From: Acidiphilium multivorum AIU301 | GTDB lineage: Bacteria > Pseudomonadota > Alphaproteobacteria > Acetobacterales > Acetobacteraceae | Direction: 5' to 3' | DNA length: 64,000 bases | Assembly: GCF_000202835.1 (NCBI RefSeq) | Contig: NC_015186.1 | Coordinates: 930,001-994,000 of the forward strand | Shown here: piece after piece, positions 16,455 through 25,539 of the stretch | Layout of the letters: each line of letters opens with the position of its first letter | How positions within the stretch are numbered: position 1 is the stretch's first letter | Notes under the pieces: generated by a model | What the model was told of the DNA's origin: nothing | The model's input: the letters and a program-made list of their open reading frames with translations, nothing else | The model's database searches: none | Position numbers and translations under genes: made by a program

Positions 16455-17198
16455 ATGAACGGAGCAGACCTGCGGATCGGCATTGCCGGCATCACCGGCC
16501 GGATGGGCAAGCTGCTGGCCGACGCCGTGCCGCTGGCCGGCGCCACGCTGGCCGGCGGCATCGGCCGCGACGGTGACCTCGCCGCGCTCGCGCGCGAGAG
16601 CGATGTGGTGATCGACTTCACCGTGGCCGCCACGGTCAGCCGCCATGCCGGCATCCTCGCCGGAGCCGGCACGCCCTGGGTGCTCGGCACCACCGGATTC
16701 GATCCGGCCGCCGAGGCCGACATCGCCGATGCGGCCGCGCGGATTCCGGTCTTTCAGGCGGCGAATTTCGCGCCGGGCGTGAACCTGGTGATCGCGCTGG
16801 CCGAGCGCCTCGGCGCCACGCTCGCCGCCGAGACCCACGATGCCGAAATCCTCGAGATGCACCACCGCCAGAAGATCGACGCGCCCTCGGGCACCGCGCT
16901 GGCGATCGGTGCTGCGGTGGCGCGGGGCAGGGGCGTCGACCTTGCGGCGGTGAAGGACTCCGGGCGCGATGGCCATACCGGCAAGCGCGAGACCGGCGCC
17001 ATCGGCTTTGCCGCCCTGCGCGGCGGGCAGATCGTCGGCAGCCACAGCGCGATCTTCACCAGCGCCGTCGAGCAGATCACGCTCACCCACCACGCGCTCG
17101 ACCGGCGGATTTTCGCCGAAGGCGCGGTCCGCGCCGCGCTGTGGCTGGCCGGCCGCGCGCCCGGGCGCTACGGCATGCGCGACCTGCTCGGCCTGTAG
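16455..17198 (+). CDS. dapB: 4-hydroxy-tetrahydrodipicolinate reductase
   Basis: This 247-residue protein has an N-terminal nucleotide-binding motif ([18 protein letters not shown]), the DapB signature [15 protein letters not shown] carrying the catalytic His and Lys, and the C-terminal strand region [17 protein letters not shown]. It reduces hydroxytetrahydrodipicolinate in the diaminopimelate/lysine pathway. That supplies lysine and the peptidoglycan cross-linking amino acid. It is slightly shorter than the E. coli enzyme because the N-terminal domain is trimmed between the Rossmann motif and DFT ([16 protein letters not shown]). metK follows after about 120 bases. Confidence 0.95.
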   Translation: MNGADLRIGIAGITGRMGKLLADAVPLAGATLAGGIGRDGDLAALARESDVVIDFTVAATVSRHAGILAGAGTPWVLGTTGFDPAAEADIADAAARIPVFQAANFAPGVNLVIALAERLGATLAAETHDAEILEMHHRQKIDAPSGTALAIGAAVARGRGVDLAAVKDSGRDGHTGKRETGAIGFAALRGGQIVGSHSAIFTSAVEQITLTHHALDRRIFAEGAVRAALWLAGRAPGRYGMRDLLGL

Positions 17199-17319
17199 CC
17201 GCGCCGCCCCTTGTCTTGACCCCCGGGCGCGATTGCGCCATGCCCCGGCACGCTCCGGCATTCCGCCGGCGCCGCCGCCCGGCCCGGGCACGACGTCTTC
17301 GCGACAAGAGGAGAAATCC

Positions 17320-18507
17320 ATGCGCGACAAAGGTGACTACCTGTTCACCTCGGAATCGGTCTCCGAGGGCCACCCCGACAAGGTTGCCGACCGGATTTCG
17401 GACACGGTGCTCGACGCCTTCCTGGCGGCGGATCCCTATGCGCGCGTCGCCTGCGAAACGCTGGTGACGACCAACCGCATCGTGCTCGCCGGCGAAACCC
17501 GCGGCCCCTCGACCATCACCCGCGAATATCTCGCCCATCTCGCCCGCCTCGCCGTGCATGACATCGGCTACGAGCAGGAAGGCTTCTCCTGGCGCGACGC
17601 CAAGATCGACGTGCTGCTGCACGAGCAGTCGGCCGACATCGCCGCCGGCGTCGACGCCGCCGGCAACAAGGACGAGGGCGCGGGCGACCAGGGCATCATG
17701 TTCGGCTATGCCTGCTCCGAGACCGACGCGCTGATGCCGGCGCCGATCTATTACGCCCACCTGATCCTCCGCCGCATGACCGAGCTGCGCAAGATCGGCG
17801 ATGCCCGCGCCGCCGGCCTGCTGCCGGACGCCAAGAGCCAGGTCACCCTGCGCTATGCCGATGGCAAGCCGGTCGGCACCACCTCGATCGTGGTCTCGAC
17901 CCAGCACGAGGACGGGATGAGCCAGGACGAGATCAAGGCGATGCTCCGCCCGCTCGTCACCGAGCTGCTGCCCGATGGCTGGATGTGCCCGGACGATCAG
18001 TTTTACGTGAACCCGACCGGCAAGTTCGTCATCGGCGGGCCGGACGGCGATTGCGGCCTGACCGGGCGCAAGATCATCGTCGACACCTATGGCGGCGCGG
18101 CCCCGCATGGCGGCGGCGCCTTCTCCGGCAAGGACCCGACCAAGGTCGACCGTTCCGCCGCCTACATGTGCCGCTACCTCGCGAAGAACGTGGTCGCCGC
18201 CGGCCTCGCCACCCGCTGCACCATCCAGGTCAGCTACGCGATCGGCGTGTCGCACCCGCTTTCGGTCTATGTCGACATGCACGGCACCGAGCGGGACGTC
18301 GATCACGCCAGGCTCGAAACCGTGCTGCGCGAACTGGTGAACCTCACCCCGCGCGGCATCCGCGAGCATCTGCACCTCAACCGGCCGATCTACGTGCCGA
18401 CCTCCGCCTACGGCCATTTCGGCCGCGAGCCGGACGACCGGCTGGGCACCTTCACCTGGGAGAAGACCGACCTCGCGCCGGCGCTGAAGGCCGCGTTTGG
18501 CCGCTGA
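17320..18507 (+). CDS. metK: S-adenosylmethionine synthetase
   Basis: This 395-residue enzyme makes S-adenosylmethionine from methionine and ATP. It has the N-terminal motif [20 protein letters not shown], the signature [12 protein letters not shown] and the P-loop-like [22 protein letters not shown] at 17320 follows AAGAGGAG. The 121-base upstream gap is GC-rich and I could not fit any known SAM-sensing riboswitch in it. The 3' end is immediately followed by the tRNA methyltransferase gene, which uses SAM as substrate. Confidence 0.97.
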   Translation: MRDKGDYLFTSESVSEGHPDKVADRISDTVLDAFLAADPYARVACETLVTTNRIVLAGETRGPSTITREYLAHLARLAVHDIGYEQEGFSWRDAKIDVLLHEQSADIAAGVDAAGNKDEGAGDQGIMFGYACSETDALMPAPIYYAHLILRRMTELRKIGDARAAGLLPDAKSQVTLRYADGKPVGTTSIVVSTQHEDGMSQDEIKAMLRPLVTELLPDGWMCPDDQFYVNPTGKFVIGGPDGDCGLTGRKIIVDTYGGAAPHGGGAFSGKDPTKVDRSAAYMCRYLAKNVVAAGLATRCTIQVSYAIGVSHPLSVYVDMHGTERDVDHARLETVLRELVNLTPRGIREHLHLNRPIYVPTSAYGHFGREPDDRLGTFTWEKTDLAPALKAAFGR

Positions 18508-18523
18508 GGAGACGGTTGAGGAG

Positions 18524-19201
18524 ATGGCGGGCGGCAAGGCGCTGAAGCCGCCGCCCGACCGGCTCTATGGCCGCGCCCGCGGCCACGCGCTGCGGGCCCG
18601 CCAGGAGGAGCTGATCGAGACGTTGCTGCCGCGCCTGCGCTGGCCGGAGCGGAACTTCGCCATCGCGCCGAAGGAACTCTGGCTCGAGGTCGGCGCCGGC
18701 GGGTTTGAGCATGCCGAGGCGATCGCCGCGGCCAATCCCGAAATCGGCCTTGTCGCCTGCGAGGTGTTCGTCAACTGCATCGCCTCGCTGCTCTCGCGCC
18801 TCGCCCCCGAGGGTGTCGAGCCGACAATCCCGCCCAACCTGCGCGTGCACGACGACGACGCCCGCGCCCTGCTGCGCACCCTGCCGGCGGGATCGGTCTC
18901 GCGCCTGTTCCTGATGTTCCCCGATCCCTGGCCGAAGGCGCGCCACGCGAAGCGGCGGTTCGTCCATCCGGCGATCCTCGCCGAGGTCGCCCGCGTGCTC
19001 CGGCCGGGCGGGCTGTGGCGGATCGCCAGCGACGACCCGACCTATCAACAATGGGTTGAGGAAGTATTTTCTAACGCAGAGGCATTTTTTTTGTTAAGTA
19101 AATCCGGAATTCGCCCCCCGGACTGGCCGCCGACCCGATATGAAGCCAAGGCCATCAAGGCAGGGCGCCAGCCGCACTACTGGACATTTGTTGTAAAATA
19201 G
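18524..19201 (+). CDS. trmB: tRNA (guanine-N7-)-methyltransferase
   Basis: This is a SAM-dependent methyltransferase that forms m7G46 in tRNA. It shows the SAM-binding strand ELWLEVGAGGFEHAEAIAAA, the family motif FLMFPDPWPKARHAKRRF and the C-terminal PTRYEAKAIKAGR. I give the ATG at 18524 (225 residues). A TTG at 18497 that overlaps metK, preceded by GAAGG, would add nine residues and cannot be excluded. The last 45 codons are unusually AT-rich compared with the rest (for example a T-run near 19085 encoding FFLLSKSG). Confidence 0.92.
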   Translation: MAGGKALKPPPDRLYGRARGHALRARQEELIETLLPRLRWPERNFAIAPKELWLEVGAGGFEHAEAIAAANPEIGLVACEVFVNCIASLLSRLAPEGVEPTIPPNLRVHDDDARALLRTLPAGSVSRLFLMFPDPWPKARHAKRRFVHPAILAEVARVLRPGGLWRIASDDPTYQQWVEEVFSNAEAFFLLSKSGIRPPDWPPTRYEAKAIKAGRQPHYWTFVVK

Positions 19202-19235
19202 CCTGTCAATTCGACGTTTTACGACCTCCGGGCTG

Positions 19236-19263
19236 TTGACAGATCAGGTATGCAGGATAAAAC
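19236..19263 (+). promoter_or_regulatory. Candidate sigma-70 promoter of the liv operon
   Basis: A perfect -35 hexamer TTGACA (19236-19241) is followed after 16 bases by TAAAAC (19258-19263) as a -10 candidate. It lies in the roughly 200-base non-coding gap before the binding-protein gene, leaving an untranslated leader of about 130 bases. The -10 match is only moderate. Confidence 0.35.
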
Positions 19264-19399
19264 CGGAATGTGACGTGCGGTTGCCACGATATAACCGGGG
19301 TCAGCACATCGTAAGACCCTCGTGTTAGTAGAATGCGGACCGCGCCTGATCGCTGGGCCGAATGCGTCGTGTGAAGCGGCCACAAGTACGGAAGGGGAA

Positions 19400-20662
19400 A
19401 TGATCCAAATGGATTTCGAGAACTCTGCATCGTTCAAGCGTCGCGGGCTGCTGAAGGCTGGCGCCGCCGCCGGCGTGTCCAGCCTTGTCCTCCCGCAAGT
19501 CAGCTGGGGCGCCAGCGAAACGCCGGTCAAGATCGGCATGATCGACCCGCGCACCGGCGTCTACGCGCCTGCGGGTCACAACGAGATCATCGGCGCCACC
19601 ATGGCGGTCGACGAGATCAACAAGAAGGGCGGCATTCTCGGCCGGCCCGTCCAGCTTCTCGTCGAGGACGACAACAGCCTGCCCGGGCCTGCCGTCAGCA
19701 AGGCGCAGAAGCTCGTCGCCGAGGACAAGGTGAACTTCCTGATGGGCACGGTGAATTCGGCCGCGTCCGAATCGCTCAGCCAGTTCGCCCTTCAGCACGA
19801 GATGCTGTTCGTCGACACCGGCGGCCACGCGGATGACGTGACCGGCAGCAAGTGCCACTGGACCACGTTCCGCACCTGCTCGACCACCTGGATGCTCACC
19901 GCCGGCGACTTCGAGACGCTCTTCAAGAAGTTCGGCAAGAAGTGGTTCTTCATCGTGCCCGACTATGCCTTCGGTCACGCCCTCTACAAGGACTACATGA
20001 TCCAGCTGAAGAAGGCGGGCGGCCAGGCCGCGGGCCACGCGCTCGCGCCGCTGGGCACCACCGACTTCTCCTCCTACCTGATCCGCGCCCGCGCCGCGAA
20101 GCCGGACGTGCTGATCTGCCTGCAGGCGGGCGACGACCTCGTGAACCTGCTGAAGCAGGCCGTGCAGTTCGGCCTCGACAAGCAGATGGCGATCGCCGGC
20201 GCGCTGCAGGAAATGGAAGTGCTCCAGGCGCTGCCGAAGGCCGCTCTCCTCGGCTGGTGGACCTTCGAGTGGTACTGGAACCAGCCCGGCGTTCCGCATG
20301 TCGCCGATTTCGTGACGGCGGTGAAGAAGCGCACCGGCGGCAAGGTGCCGACGGCGCGAACCTGGTTCGGCTATGCCACCGCCCACGCCATCGCGATGGC
20401 CGCGAACAATGCCAAGTCGCTCGACTCGCTGAAGGTGGTGAAGGCCCTCGAGGGCATGGAACTGCCGCCGGATGTGGCACTGCAGCCGGGCAAGGTTTAC
20501 TACCGCGCCGGGGACCATCAGATGATGGCGAACATGTTCCCCGGCTACGTCCCCAAGGACGCGAGCTACCCGAACCTGTTCAAGGTGGCCGAAGTGGTGC
20601 CGAGCGAGAAGATCGCCCTGTCGCCGGAGGCCGCCGGCTGCAAGATGACGTACCCGAGCTGA
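19400..20662 (+). CDS. Branched-chain amino acid-type ABC transporter substrate-binding protein
   Basis: This 420-residue periplasmic protein of the Leu/Ile/Val-binding family has a signal peptide with a twin-arginine-like start (SFKRRGLLKAGAAAGVSSLV), suggesting possible Tat export. The mature domain begins ETPVKIGMIDPRTGVYAPAG and keeps the family stretch KIFL-equivalent KKWFFIVPDYAFGHALYKDY. ATG at 19400 has GGAAGGGG upstream; an ATG at 19322 would place an implausible 26-residue tail before the signal peptide. It heads a five-gene operon encoding a complete importer. The ligand may be an amino acid, amide or urea-like compound; it cannot be read from sequence. Confidence 0.92.
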   Translation: MIQMDFENSASFKRRGLLKAGAAAGVSSLVLPQVSWGASETPVKIGMIDPRTGVYAPAGHNEIIGATMAVDEINKKGGILGRPVQLLVEDDNSLPGPAVSKAQKLVAEDKVNFLMGTVNSAASESLSQFALQHEMLFVDTGGHADDVTGSKCHWTTFRTCSTTWMLTAGDFETLFKKFGKKWFFIVPDYAFGHALYKDYMIQLKKAGGQAAGHALAPLGTTDFSSYLIRARAAKPDVLICLQAGDDLVNLLKQAVQFGLDKQMAIAGALQEMEVLQALPKAALLGWWTFEWYWNQPGVPHVADFVTAVKKRTGGKVPTARTWFGYATAHAIAMAANNAKSLDSLKVVKALEGMELPPDVALQPGKVYYRAGDHQMMANMFPGYVPKDASYPNLFKVAEVVPSEKIALSPEAAGCKMTYPS

Positions 20663-20690
20663 AGCCCCGCCCGCGTGGCGGACTGGACCG

Positions 20691-20712
20691 GTCCACGGCG
20701 AAAGCCGTGGGC
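20691..20712 (+). promoter_or_regulatory. Intercistronic stem-loop with GAAA tetraloop
   Basis: GTCCACGGC and GCCGTGGGC pair as a 9-bp stem (one G-T pair) closed by a GAAA tetraloop. It sits in the 121-base gap between the binding protein and the first permease gene. No T-run follows, so it is more likely to stabilise the 3' end of the abundant binding-protein mRNA than to end transcription fully. Confidence 0.5.
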
Positions 20713-20783
20713 CCGTTCGCCGCATCCGCCGCGCGACCTCGTCTCCAGCCGCGCCCGCGGGCGCCAGATATGAAGTAAGATCC

Positions 20784-21653
20784 GTGGAAACTCTGCTTGT
20801 CTACAGCGCCTTCAACGGGTTGGTGGTCGGCATCTTCTATGCGCTCATGGCGCTGGGACTGTCGCTGATCCTCGGCCTGAACGGCGTCATCAATTTCGCC
20901 CATGGCACCTTCATGGCGCTCGGCGGCTATCTCGCCTTCACCCTCGAACCCTATATCGGCTTCTGGGGCGGGCTGATCGTCGCTCCGCTGCTGGCGGTGG
21001 TGGTCGGCGTCGTGACCGAACGGGTGCTGATCCGCCCGCTCTACGGGCGCGATCCGCTGTTCTCGCTGCTGCTGACCTTCGGCCTCGCGATGATCATGCA
21101 GGACATGATCCGCACCATCTGGGGCTCGATCGGGCAGCCCTTCGCCCTGCCGAACTACCTCAACTCGCCGCTCAGCTCCTCGATGTTCTTTCTCACCGGC
21201 TTCCGCATCGTGGTCATCCTGATCACCGTGCTGGTCACCGGCGCGCTGTTCGCGGTGCTGCGGTTCAGCCGCATCGGCATCCGCATCCGCGCCGGCAATG
21301 CCGATCTCGAAACCATCTCCTCTCTCGGGGTGAACATCTTCTTCCTGCGCGCGGCGAATTTCGGCATCGGCATCTTCCTTGCCGGCGTGGCCGGCATCCT
21401 CGCCGCCGGCCAGCTCGGCCTGTCGCCGACGATCGGTGATTCGCTGATCATGCCCGCCTTCGTCGCCATCATCGTCGGTGGCGTCGGCAGCCTGATGGGC
21501 AGCGTGCTCGGCGGGCTCATCATCGGCATGGCCTCCGGCCTCACCGCGGCCTTCTATCCGGTCGCGCAGGAAGTCGTCATCTACGTCATCATGGCGGTGG
21601 TCCTGGTCATCCGCCCCCGCGGCCTGCTCGGCCAGGAAGGTCTGTTCGAATGA
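20784..21653 (+). CDS. livH: Branched-chain amino acid ABC transporter permease (LivH type)
   Basis: This 289-residue membrane protein has about eight predicted transmembrane segments and family landmarks NGLVVGIFYALMALGLSLIL, GVINFAHGTFMALGGYLAF and FVAIIVGGVGSLMGSVLGG. It is one of two permease subunits forming the channel. The start is a GTG at 20784, since no in-frame ATG fits before the first membrane segment. Its stop overlaps the next permease start (ATGA, 21650-21653). Confidence 0.94.
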   Translation: METLLVYSAFNGLVVGIFYALMALGLSLILGLNGVINFAHGTFMALGGYLAFTLEPYIGFWGGLIVAPLLAVVVGVVTERVLIRPLYGRDPLFSLLLTFGLAMIMQDMIRTIWGSIGQPFALPNYLNSPLSSSMFFLTGFRIVVILITVLVTGALFAVLRFSRIGIRIRAGNADLETISSLGVNIFFLRAANFGIGIFLAGVAGILAAGQLGLSPTIGDSLIMPAFVAIIVGGVGSLMGSVLGGLIIGMASGLTAAFYPVAQEVVIYVIMAVVLVIRPRGLLGQEGLFE

Positions 21654-22636
21654 GCACTGCACTCGACACCAAGCCGGCCACGCGGCCCGCGCCCTCGATC
21701 GGCGGACGCGAGATCTCCGCGGCGATCATCTGGCTCGCCCTGCTGTTCGTGCCGATCTGGCTGCCGGCCGTCGGCGGCTTCACCGATCTCGCCTCGCGCG
21801 TGCTGATCTACGCGATGGCCGCGACCGGGCTAAACCTGCTGCTCGGCTACACCGGCGGCCTGTCCTTCGGCCATGCGGCCTATTTCGGCCTCGGCGCCTA
21901 CGGCACCGGCCTGTTCATCATCCATGTCATTCCCTCGATGCCGCTCGCCCTCATCGCCGGCACGCTGCTCGGCGGCATCGGCGGCATCCTGGTCGGCCCG
22001 ATGGTGATGAAGCGCAAGGGCATCTACTTCTCGATGATCACCATCGCCTTCGGCCAGATGTTCTACTTCCTCGCCGTGCGCTGGAACACCGTCACCGGCG
22101 GCGAGGACGGGCTGACCGGCTTCTCCCGCGTGCCGCTGCATCTCGGCGGCGAAACCATCAATCTCGGCCCGGCGCGCTTCTATTATGTCGTGCTGGCGCT
22201 TTTCGCGGTGGTCATGCTCGTCGTCTGGCAGATCCTCCGCTCGCCGATGGGCCATGCCTTCGTCGCCACCCGCGAGAACACCACCCGGCTGCGCTTCCTC
22301 GGCGTCGCGGTGGACAAGCAGGTCTGGGTCGCCTTCGCGATCTCGGCCTTCATCACCGCACTCGCCGGCAGCCTGAACGCGATGCTGACCGCCTTCGCCT
22401 CGCCGGACGACCTGCAATGGCAGCTCTCCGGCTCCTTCGTCGTCATCTGCGTGCTCGGCGGGATGCGCAGCTTCTGGGGACCGTTCCTCGGCGCCGTGAT
22501 CTACATCGTCGCGCAGGACTACCTCTCCAGCGTGACCCAGAACTGGATGACCTATATCGGCCTGATCTTCGTCCTGTCGGTGCTGTTCTTCCCGCAGGGC
22601 CTGCTCGGCTTCATCAAGGGGAGGGCGCGGTCGTGA
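21650..22636 (+). CDS. livM: Branched-chain amino acid ABC transporter permease (LivM type)
   Basis: This 328-residue membrane protein pairs with the LivH-type subunit. It has about ten predicted transmembrane segments, the family motif NLLLGYTGGLSFGHAAYFGLGAYG-like region near residue 65, and VVICVLGGMRSFWGPFLGA near the end. Start and stop overlap both neighbours (ATGA at 21650, GTGA at 22633), indicating tight translational coupling through the operon. Confidence 0.94.
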   Translation: MSTALDTKPATRPAPSIGGREISAAIIWLALLFVPIWLPAVGGFTDLASRVLIYAMAATGLNLLLGYTGGLSFGHAAYFGLGAYGTGLFIIHVIPSMPLALIAGTLLGGIGGILVGPMVMKRKGIYFSMITIAFGQMFYFLAVRWNTVTGGEDGLTGFSRVPLHLGGETINLGPARFYYVVLALFAVVMLVVWQILRSPMGHAFVATRENTTRLRFLGVAVDKQVWVAFAISAFITALAGSLNAMLTAFASPDDLQWQLSGSFVVICVLGGMRSFWGPFLGAVIYIVAQDYLSSVTQNWMTYIGLIFVLSVLFFPQGLLGFIKGRARS

Positions 22637-23397
22637 GCCTTCTGAAACTCGAACATGTCGGCCGCCGCTTCGGCGCGCTGCAGGCGCTGAAGGACATCTC
22701 GCTCGCGGTCGAGCCGGGCGAGCTGCGCGCCGTCATCGGCCCGAACGGCGCGGGCAAGACCACGCTGTTCAACCTGATCAGCGGCTTCTTCCCGCCCACC
22801 GAGGGGCAGATCATCTTCGACGGCCAGCCGATCACCGCGGTCAGCCCGAACGAGCTGGTCCGCCGCGGCATCATCCGCACCTTCCAGATCACCCAGGTCT
22901 TCCTTTCGCTCTCGGTCTACGAGAATGTCCGCGTCGCGGTGGAAACGGCGATGGGCCTGCAGCTCCGTCCCTGGATCTCGCGGGCGACGCGCGCGAAGGT
23001 CGATGAAAAGGTGGACGAGCTGCTCCAGGTCACCCGCATCGCCGACAAGGCGGACCGCATCGTCGGCGAGATGTCGCATGGCGACCAGCGCGTGGTGGAA
23101 ATCGGCATCGCCCTGTCGCGCCATCCGCGCCTGCTCCTGCTCGACGAGCCGACCGCCGGCATGGGGGATGAGGAAACCCACCACATGACCGACCTGATCC
23201 GCCGGCTCAACAAGGACCAGGGCATCACCATGCTGTTCGTCGAGCACGACATGGCGATCGTGTTCGGCATCGCCGACCGCATCACCGTGCTCGACAACGG
23301 TACCTTCCTCGCCGAGGGCACCGCGGCGGAAATCTCCGCCAACCCGCGCGTCCAGAGCGCCTATCTCGGAACCGCCATCGAGGAGACCGCCGCATGA
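22633..23397 (+). CDS. livG: Branched-chain amino acid ABC transporter ATP-binding protein (LivG type)
   Basis: This 254-residue ATPase has Walker A GPNGAGKTTLFN and Walker B LLLLDEPTAGM. Its signature region, VGEMSHGDQRVVEIGIAL, has MSHGDQ in place of the usual LSGGQ; SHG/SYG variants are common in the LivG subgroup. The switch histidine is in FVEHDMAIV. The start is a GTG at 22633 overlapping the LivM stop; the open frame continues upstream but only as shadow sequence. It forms a heterodimer with the next ATPase. Confidence 0.94.
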   Translation: MSLLKLEHVGRRFGALQALKDISLAVEPGELRAVIGPNGAGKTTLFNLISGFFPPTEGQIIFDGQPITAVSPNELVRRGIIRTFQITQVFLSLSVYENVRVAVETAMGLQLRPWISRATRAKVDEKVDELLQVTRIADKADRIVGEMSHGDQRVVEIGIALSRHPRLLLLDEPTAGMGDEETHHMTDLIRRLNKDQGITMLFVEHDMAIVFGIADRITVLDNGTFLAEGTAAEISANPRVQSAYLGTAIEETAA

Positions 23398-24104
23398 GTG
23401 CCGTTCTCGAAGCCGAGGGCCTGCAGACCTATTACGGCAAGAGCCATATCCTGCACGGCGTCTCGCTGAAGGTGAACCAGGGCGAGCTGATCGCCCTGCT
23501 CGGCCGCAACGGCGCCGGCAAGACCACCACCATGCGCAGCGTCATGGGCCTCACCCCGCCCCGCGATGGCAACATCAAGCTCTTCGGCAAGGATGTGACC
23601 AGGGCGGCTTCCCATCGCATCGCCAATGCCGGCGTCGGCTATGTTCCCGAGGGCCGCAAGATCTTCGGGCACATGACGGTGCACGAGAACCTGCTCGTTC
23701 CCCCCGAGACCAAGGGGCCGTGGACGATCGAGACGATCTACAAGCTCTTCCCGCGCCTTGAGGAACGCAAGACGAGCAAGGGCGGCCGGCTCTCCGGCGG
23801 CGAGCAGGAAATGCTGGCCATCGCCCGCGCGCTGCTGCTCAACCCGAAATTCCTCATCCTCGACGAACCCTCGCAGGGGCTCGCGCCGGTCATCGTGCAG
23901 GAAGTCATGCGCACGATCGGGCGGATGAAGGGGGAGGGGATGTCGATCCTGCTGGTCGAGCAGAACGCGCATCTGGCCCTGCAACTCGCCGACCGCGCCT
24001 ATGTGCTCTCCGACGGCGAGGTCGTCTATGACGGCTCCGCCGCCGAACTCGGTGCGGATACGGAACGGATGGAACACCTCGCCGGCGTCAGCCACGCCGG
24101 CTGA
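23394..24104 (+). CDS. livF: Branched-chain amino acid ABC transporter ATP-binding protein (LivF type)
   Basis: This 236-residue second ATPase of the importer has Walker A GRNGAGKTTTMRS, signature RLSGGEQEMLAIARAL, Walker B FLILDEPSQGLAP and switch histidine region LLVEQNAHLAL, where Gln-Asn-Ala-His is typical of LivF. ATG overlaps the LivG TGA. Its stop codon lies inside the first of two tandem hairpin units that end the operon. Confidence 0.94.
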   Translation: MSAVLEAEGLQTYYGKSHILHGVSLKVNQGELIALLGRNGAGKTTTMRSVMGLTPPRDGNIKLFGKDVTRAASHRIANAGVGYVPEGRKIFGHMTVHENLLVPPETKGPWTIETIYKLFPRLEERKTSKGGRLSGGEQEMLAIARALLLNPKFLILDEPSQGLAPVIVQEVMRTIGRMKGEGMSILLVEQNAHLALQLADRAYVLSDGEVVYDGSAAELGADTERMEHLAGVSHAG

Positions 24105-24153
24105 CGTTGTGTCGATTGGCGTCAGCCACACGGGCTGACGCTGTGGCGATTGG
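24086..24153 (+). repeat. Tandem 34-bp hairpin repeat at the end of the liv operon
   Basis: Two adjacent 34-bp units (24086-24119 and 24120-24153) differ at only four positions. Each contains the perfect stem CGTCAGCC/GGCTGACG around a 5-base loop. The first unit covers the last codons and stop of livF. The pair probably ends or protects the operon transcript; it arose by a local duplication. Confidence 0.75.
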
Positions 24154-24191
24154 CGGCTGCGCGCCGTTCATCTAAGCATGGCAGGTCAGTC

Positions 24192-25421
24192 ATGAGGCCT
24201 GCCATGTCATCGATCGCCGCCCCTCCCACCGCCACGACCGCGACCGACCGCGAGGCCGCGAAGGTCATGGCGGCGGGCATCGCCAGCATGGTCCTCACCG
24301 TCGGCCTCGCCCGCTTCCTCTACACGCCGCTGCTGCCGGTGATGCAGGAGCAGGCGCATCTCTCCGTCACCGGCGGCGGCTGGCTCGCCACCATCAACTA
24401 CGCCGGCTACATGACGGGCACGCTGCTGATCGCCGCGATCGGCGACTTGCGCACCCGTTTCCTGTTCTACCGCGCCCTGCTGGTCATCGCCGTCATCACC
24501 ACGGCGGCGATGGGCCTGACCACCAGCCTCGTCGCCTGGGCGGTGCTGCGCTTCCTCGCCGGAATGACGGCGGTGGGCGCGCTGCTGCTCGGCACCGGGC
24601 TGATGCTCGCCTGGCTGCGCCATCACGGCAGGCGGCTCGAACTCGGCGTGCCCTTCGGCGGCCTCGGCCTCGGCATCGTCGTCTCCGGCCTGCTGCCGAT
24701 GGCGATGGCCTTCCGGCTCGACTGGGCCGGCGAGTGGATCGCCTCCGGCCTGTTCGGCATCGTCTTCCTGATCCCCGCCTGGATCTGGATGCCGATGCCC
24801 CCGCAAGCCGATGCCGCCGGCCCCGCCGCCCTGGCGGACACGCCGCCGGTCGCCCGCTGGATGGCGCTGTTCGTCGCCGCCTATTTCTGCGCCGGCGTCG
24901 GCTATGTCGTCAGCGCCACCTTCATCGTCGCCCTGGTGGCGCATCTGCCGGCGCTGCGCGGCATGGGGAATCTGGTCTGGGTCGTGGTCGGCCTCGGCGC
25001 GATCCCGACCGCTCCGCTCTGGGACCGCGTCGCCCGCCGCACCGGCGACATCAGGGCGCTGCTCGCCGCCTTCGCCCTGCTCACCCTCAGCATCGCGATC
25101 GGCGCGACCACGCGCGGCGTCGCCCTCTCGCTGGTCGGTGCCGCCCTCTACGGATGTTCGTTCAACGGCATCACCAGCATGACGCTGACGATCATCGGCC
25201 GGCTCTACCCGCGCAATCCCTCGAAGGCGATGGCGCGGATGACGATCAGCTTCGGCGCCGCGCAGATCATCGCGCCCGCCGTCTCGGGCTATATCGCCGC
25301 GCTCACCGGCAGCTACGACGGCGCGCTGTGGATGGCCGCCGCGGTGATGGTCACCGGCATGGCCTGCCTGCTGCTGCTCCCGCGCCGGCGCACCCAGGCG
25401 GCAGCCGAAGCCGCCGCCTGA
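24192..25421 (+). CDS. MFS transporter of the YbfB/YjiJ family
   Basis: This roughly 409-residue membrane protein has twelve predicted transmembrane segments. Family-like stretches are GLARFLYTPLLPVMQEQ near the start, NYAGYMTGTL, and FNGITSMTLTIIGRLYPRN in the second half. It is a secondary transporter, with substrate unknown. I chose the ATG at 24192; others at 24150 and 24204 are possible. It stands alone after the liv operon and is followed by a cluster of inverted repeats. Confidence 0.85.
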   Translation: MRPAMSSIAAPPTATTATDREAAKVMAAGIASMVLTVGLARFLYTPLLPVMQEQAHLSVTGGGWLATINYAGYMTGTLLIAAIGDLRTRFLFYRALLVIAVITTAAMGLTTSLVAWAVLRFLAGMTAVGALLLGTGLMLAWLRHHGRRLELGVPFGGLGLGIVVSGLLPMAMAFRLDWAGEWIASGLFGIVFLIPAWIWMPMPPQADAAGPAALADTPPVARWMALFVAAYFCAGVGYVVSATFIVALVAHLPALRGMGNLVWVVVGLGAIPTAPLWDRVARRTGDIRALLAAFALLTLSIAIGATTRGVALSLVGAALYGCSFNGITSMTLTIIGRLYPRNPSKAMARMTISFGAAQIIAPAVSGYIAALTGSYDGALWMAAAVMVTGMACLLLLPRRRTQAAAEAAA

Positions 25422-25435
25422 TCCATACGATCCTT

Positions 25436-25539
25436 AGAGCACTTTCCGATCCTTTCGGATCGGATGTAGTGCTCTACCACATTGATAAACAGAGCATCTT
25501 TATCCGATCAGATGATTCCATCTGATCGGATGATGCTCT
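25436..25539. repeat. Two adjacent intergenic hairpin repeats (AGAGCA type)
   Basis: The first hairpin, 25436-25475, has outer arms AGAGCACT/AGTGCTCT and inner arms TCCGATCC/GGATCGGA. The second, 25491-25539, has outer arms AGAGCATC/GATGCTCT and inner arms ATCCGATCAGATG/CATCTGATCGGAT with a 4-base loop. AGAGCA-N-TTCCGATC palindromes resemble short repeats scattered in alphaproteobacterial intergenic DNA. They may also end MFS transcription. They abut the TAGTGTCC repeat. Confidence 0.7.

Noticed and set aside
17199-17319. Possible SAM-sensing riboswitch before metK
   Set aside because: I could not fit the conserved core of SAM-I, SAM-II or SAM/SAH types; the gap is short and simply GC-rich.
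19322-19399. N-terminal extension of the Liv binding protein
   Set aside because: It would put 26 residues before a clear twin-arginine-like signal peptide; the ATG at 19400 has a good ribosome-binding site.
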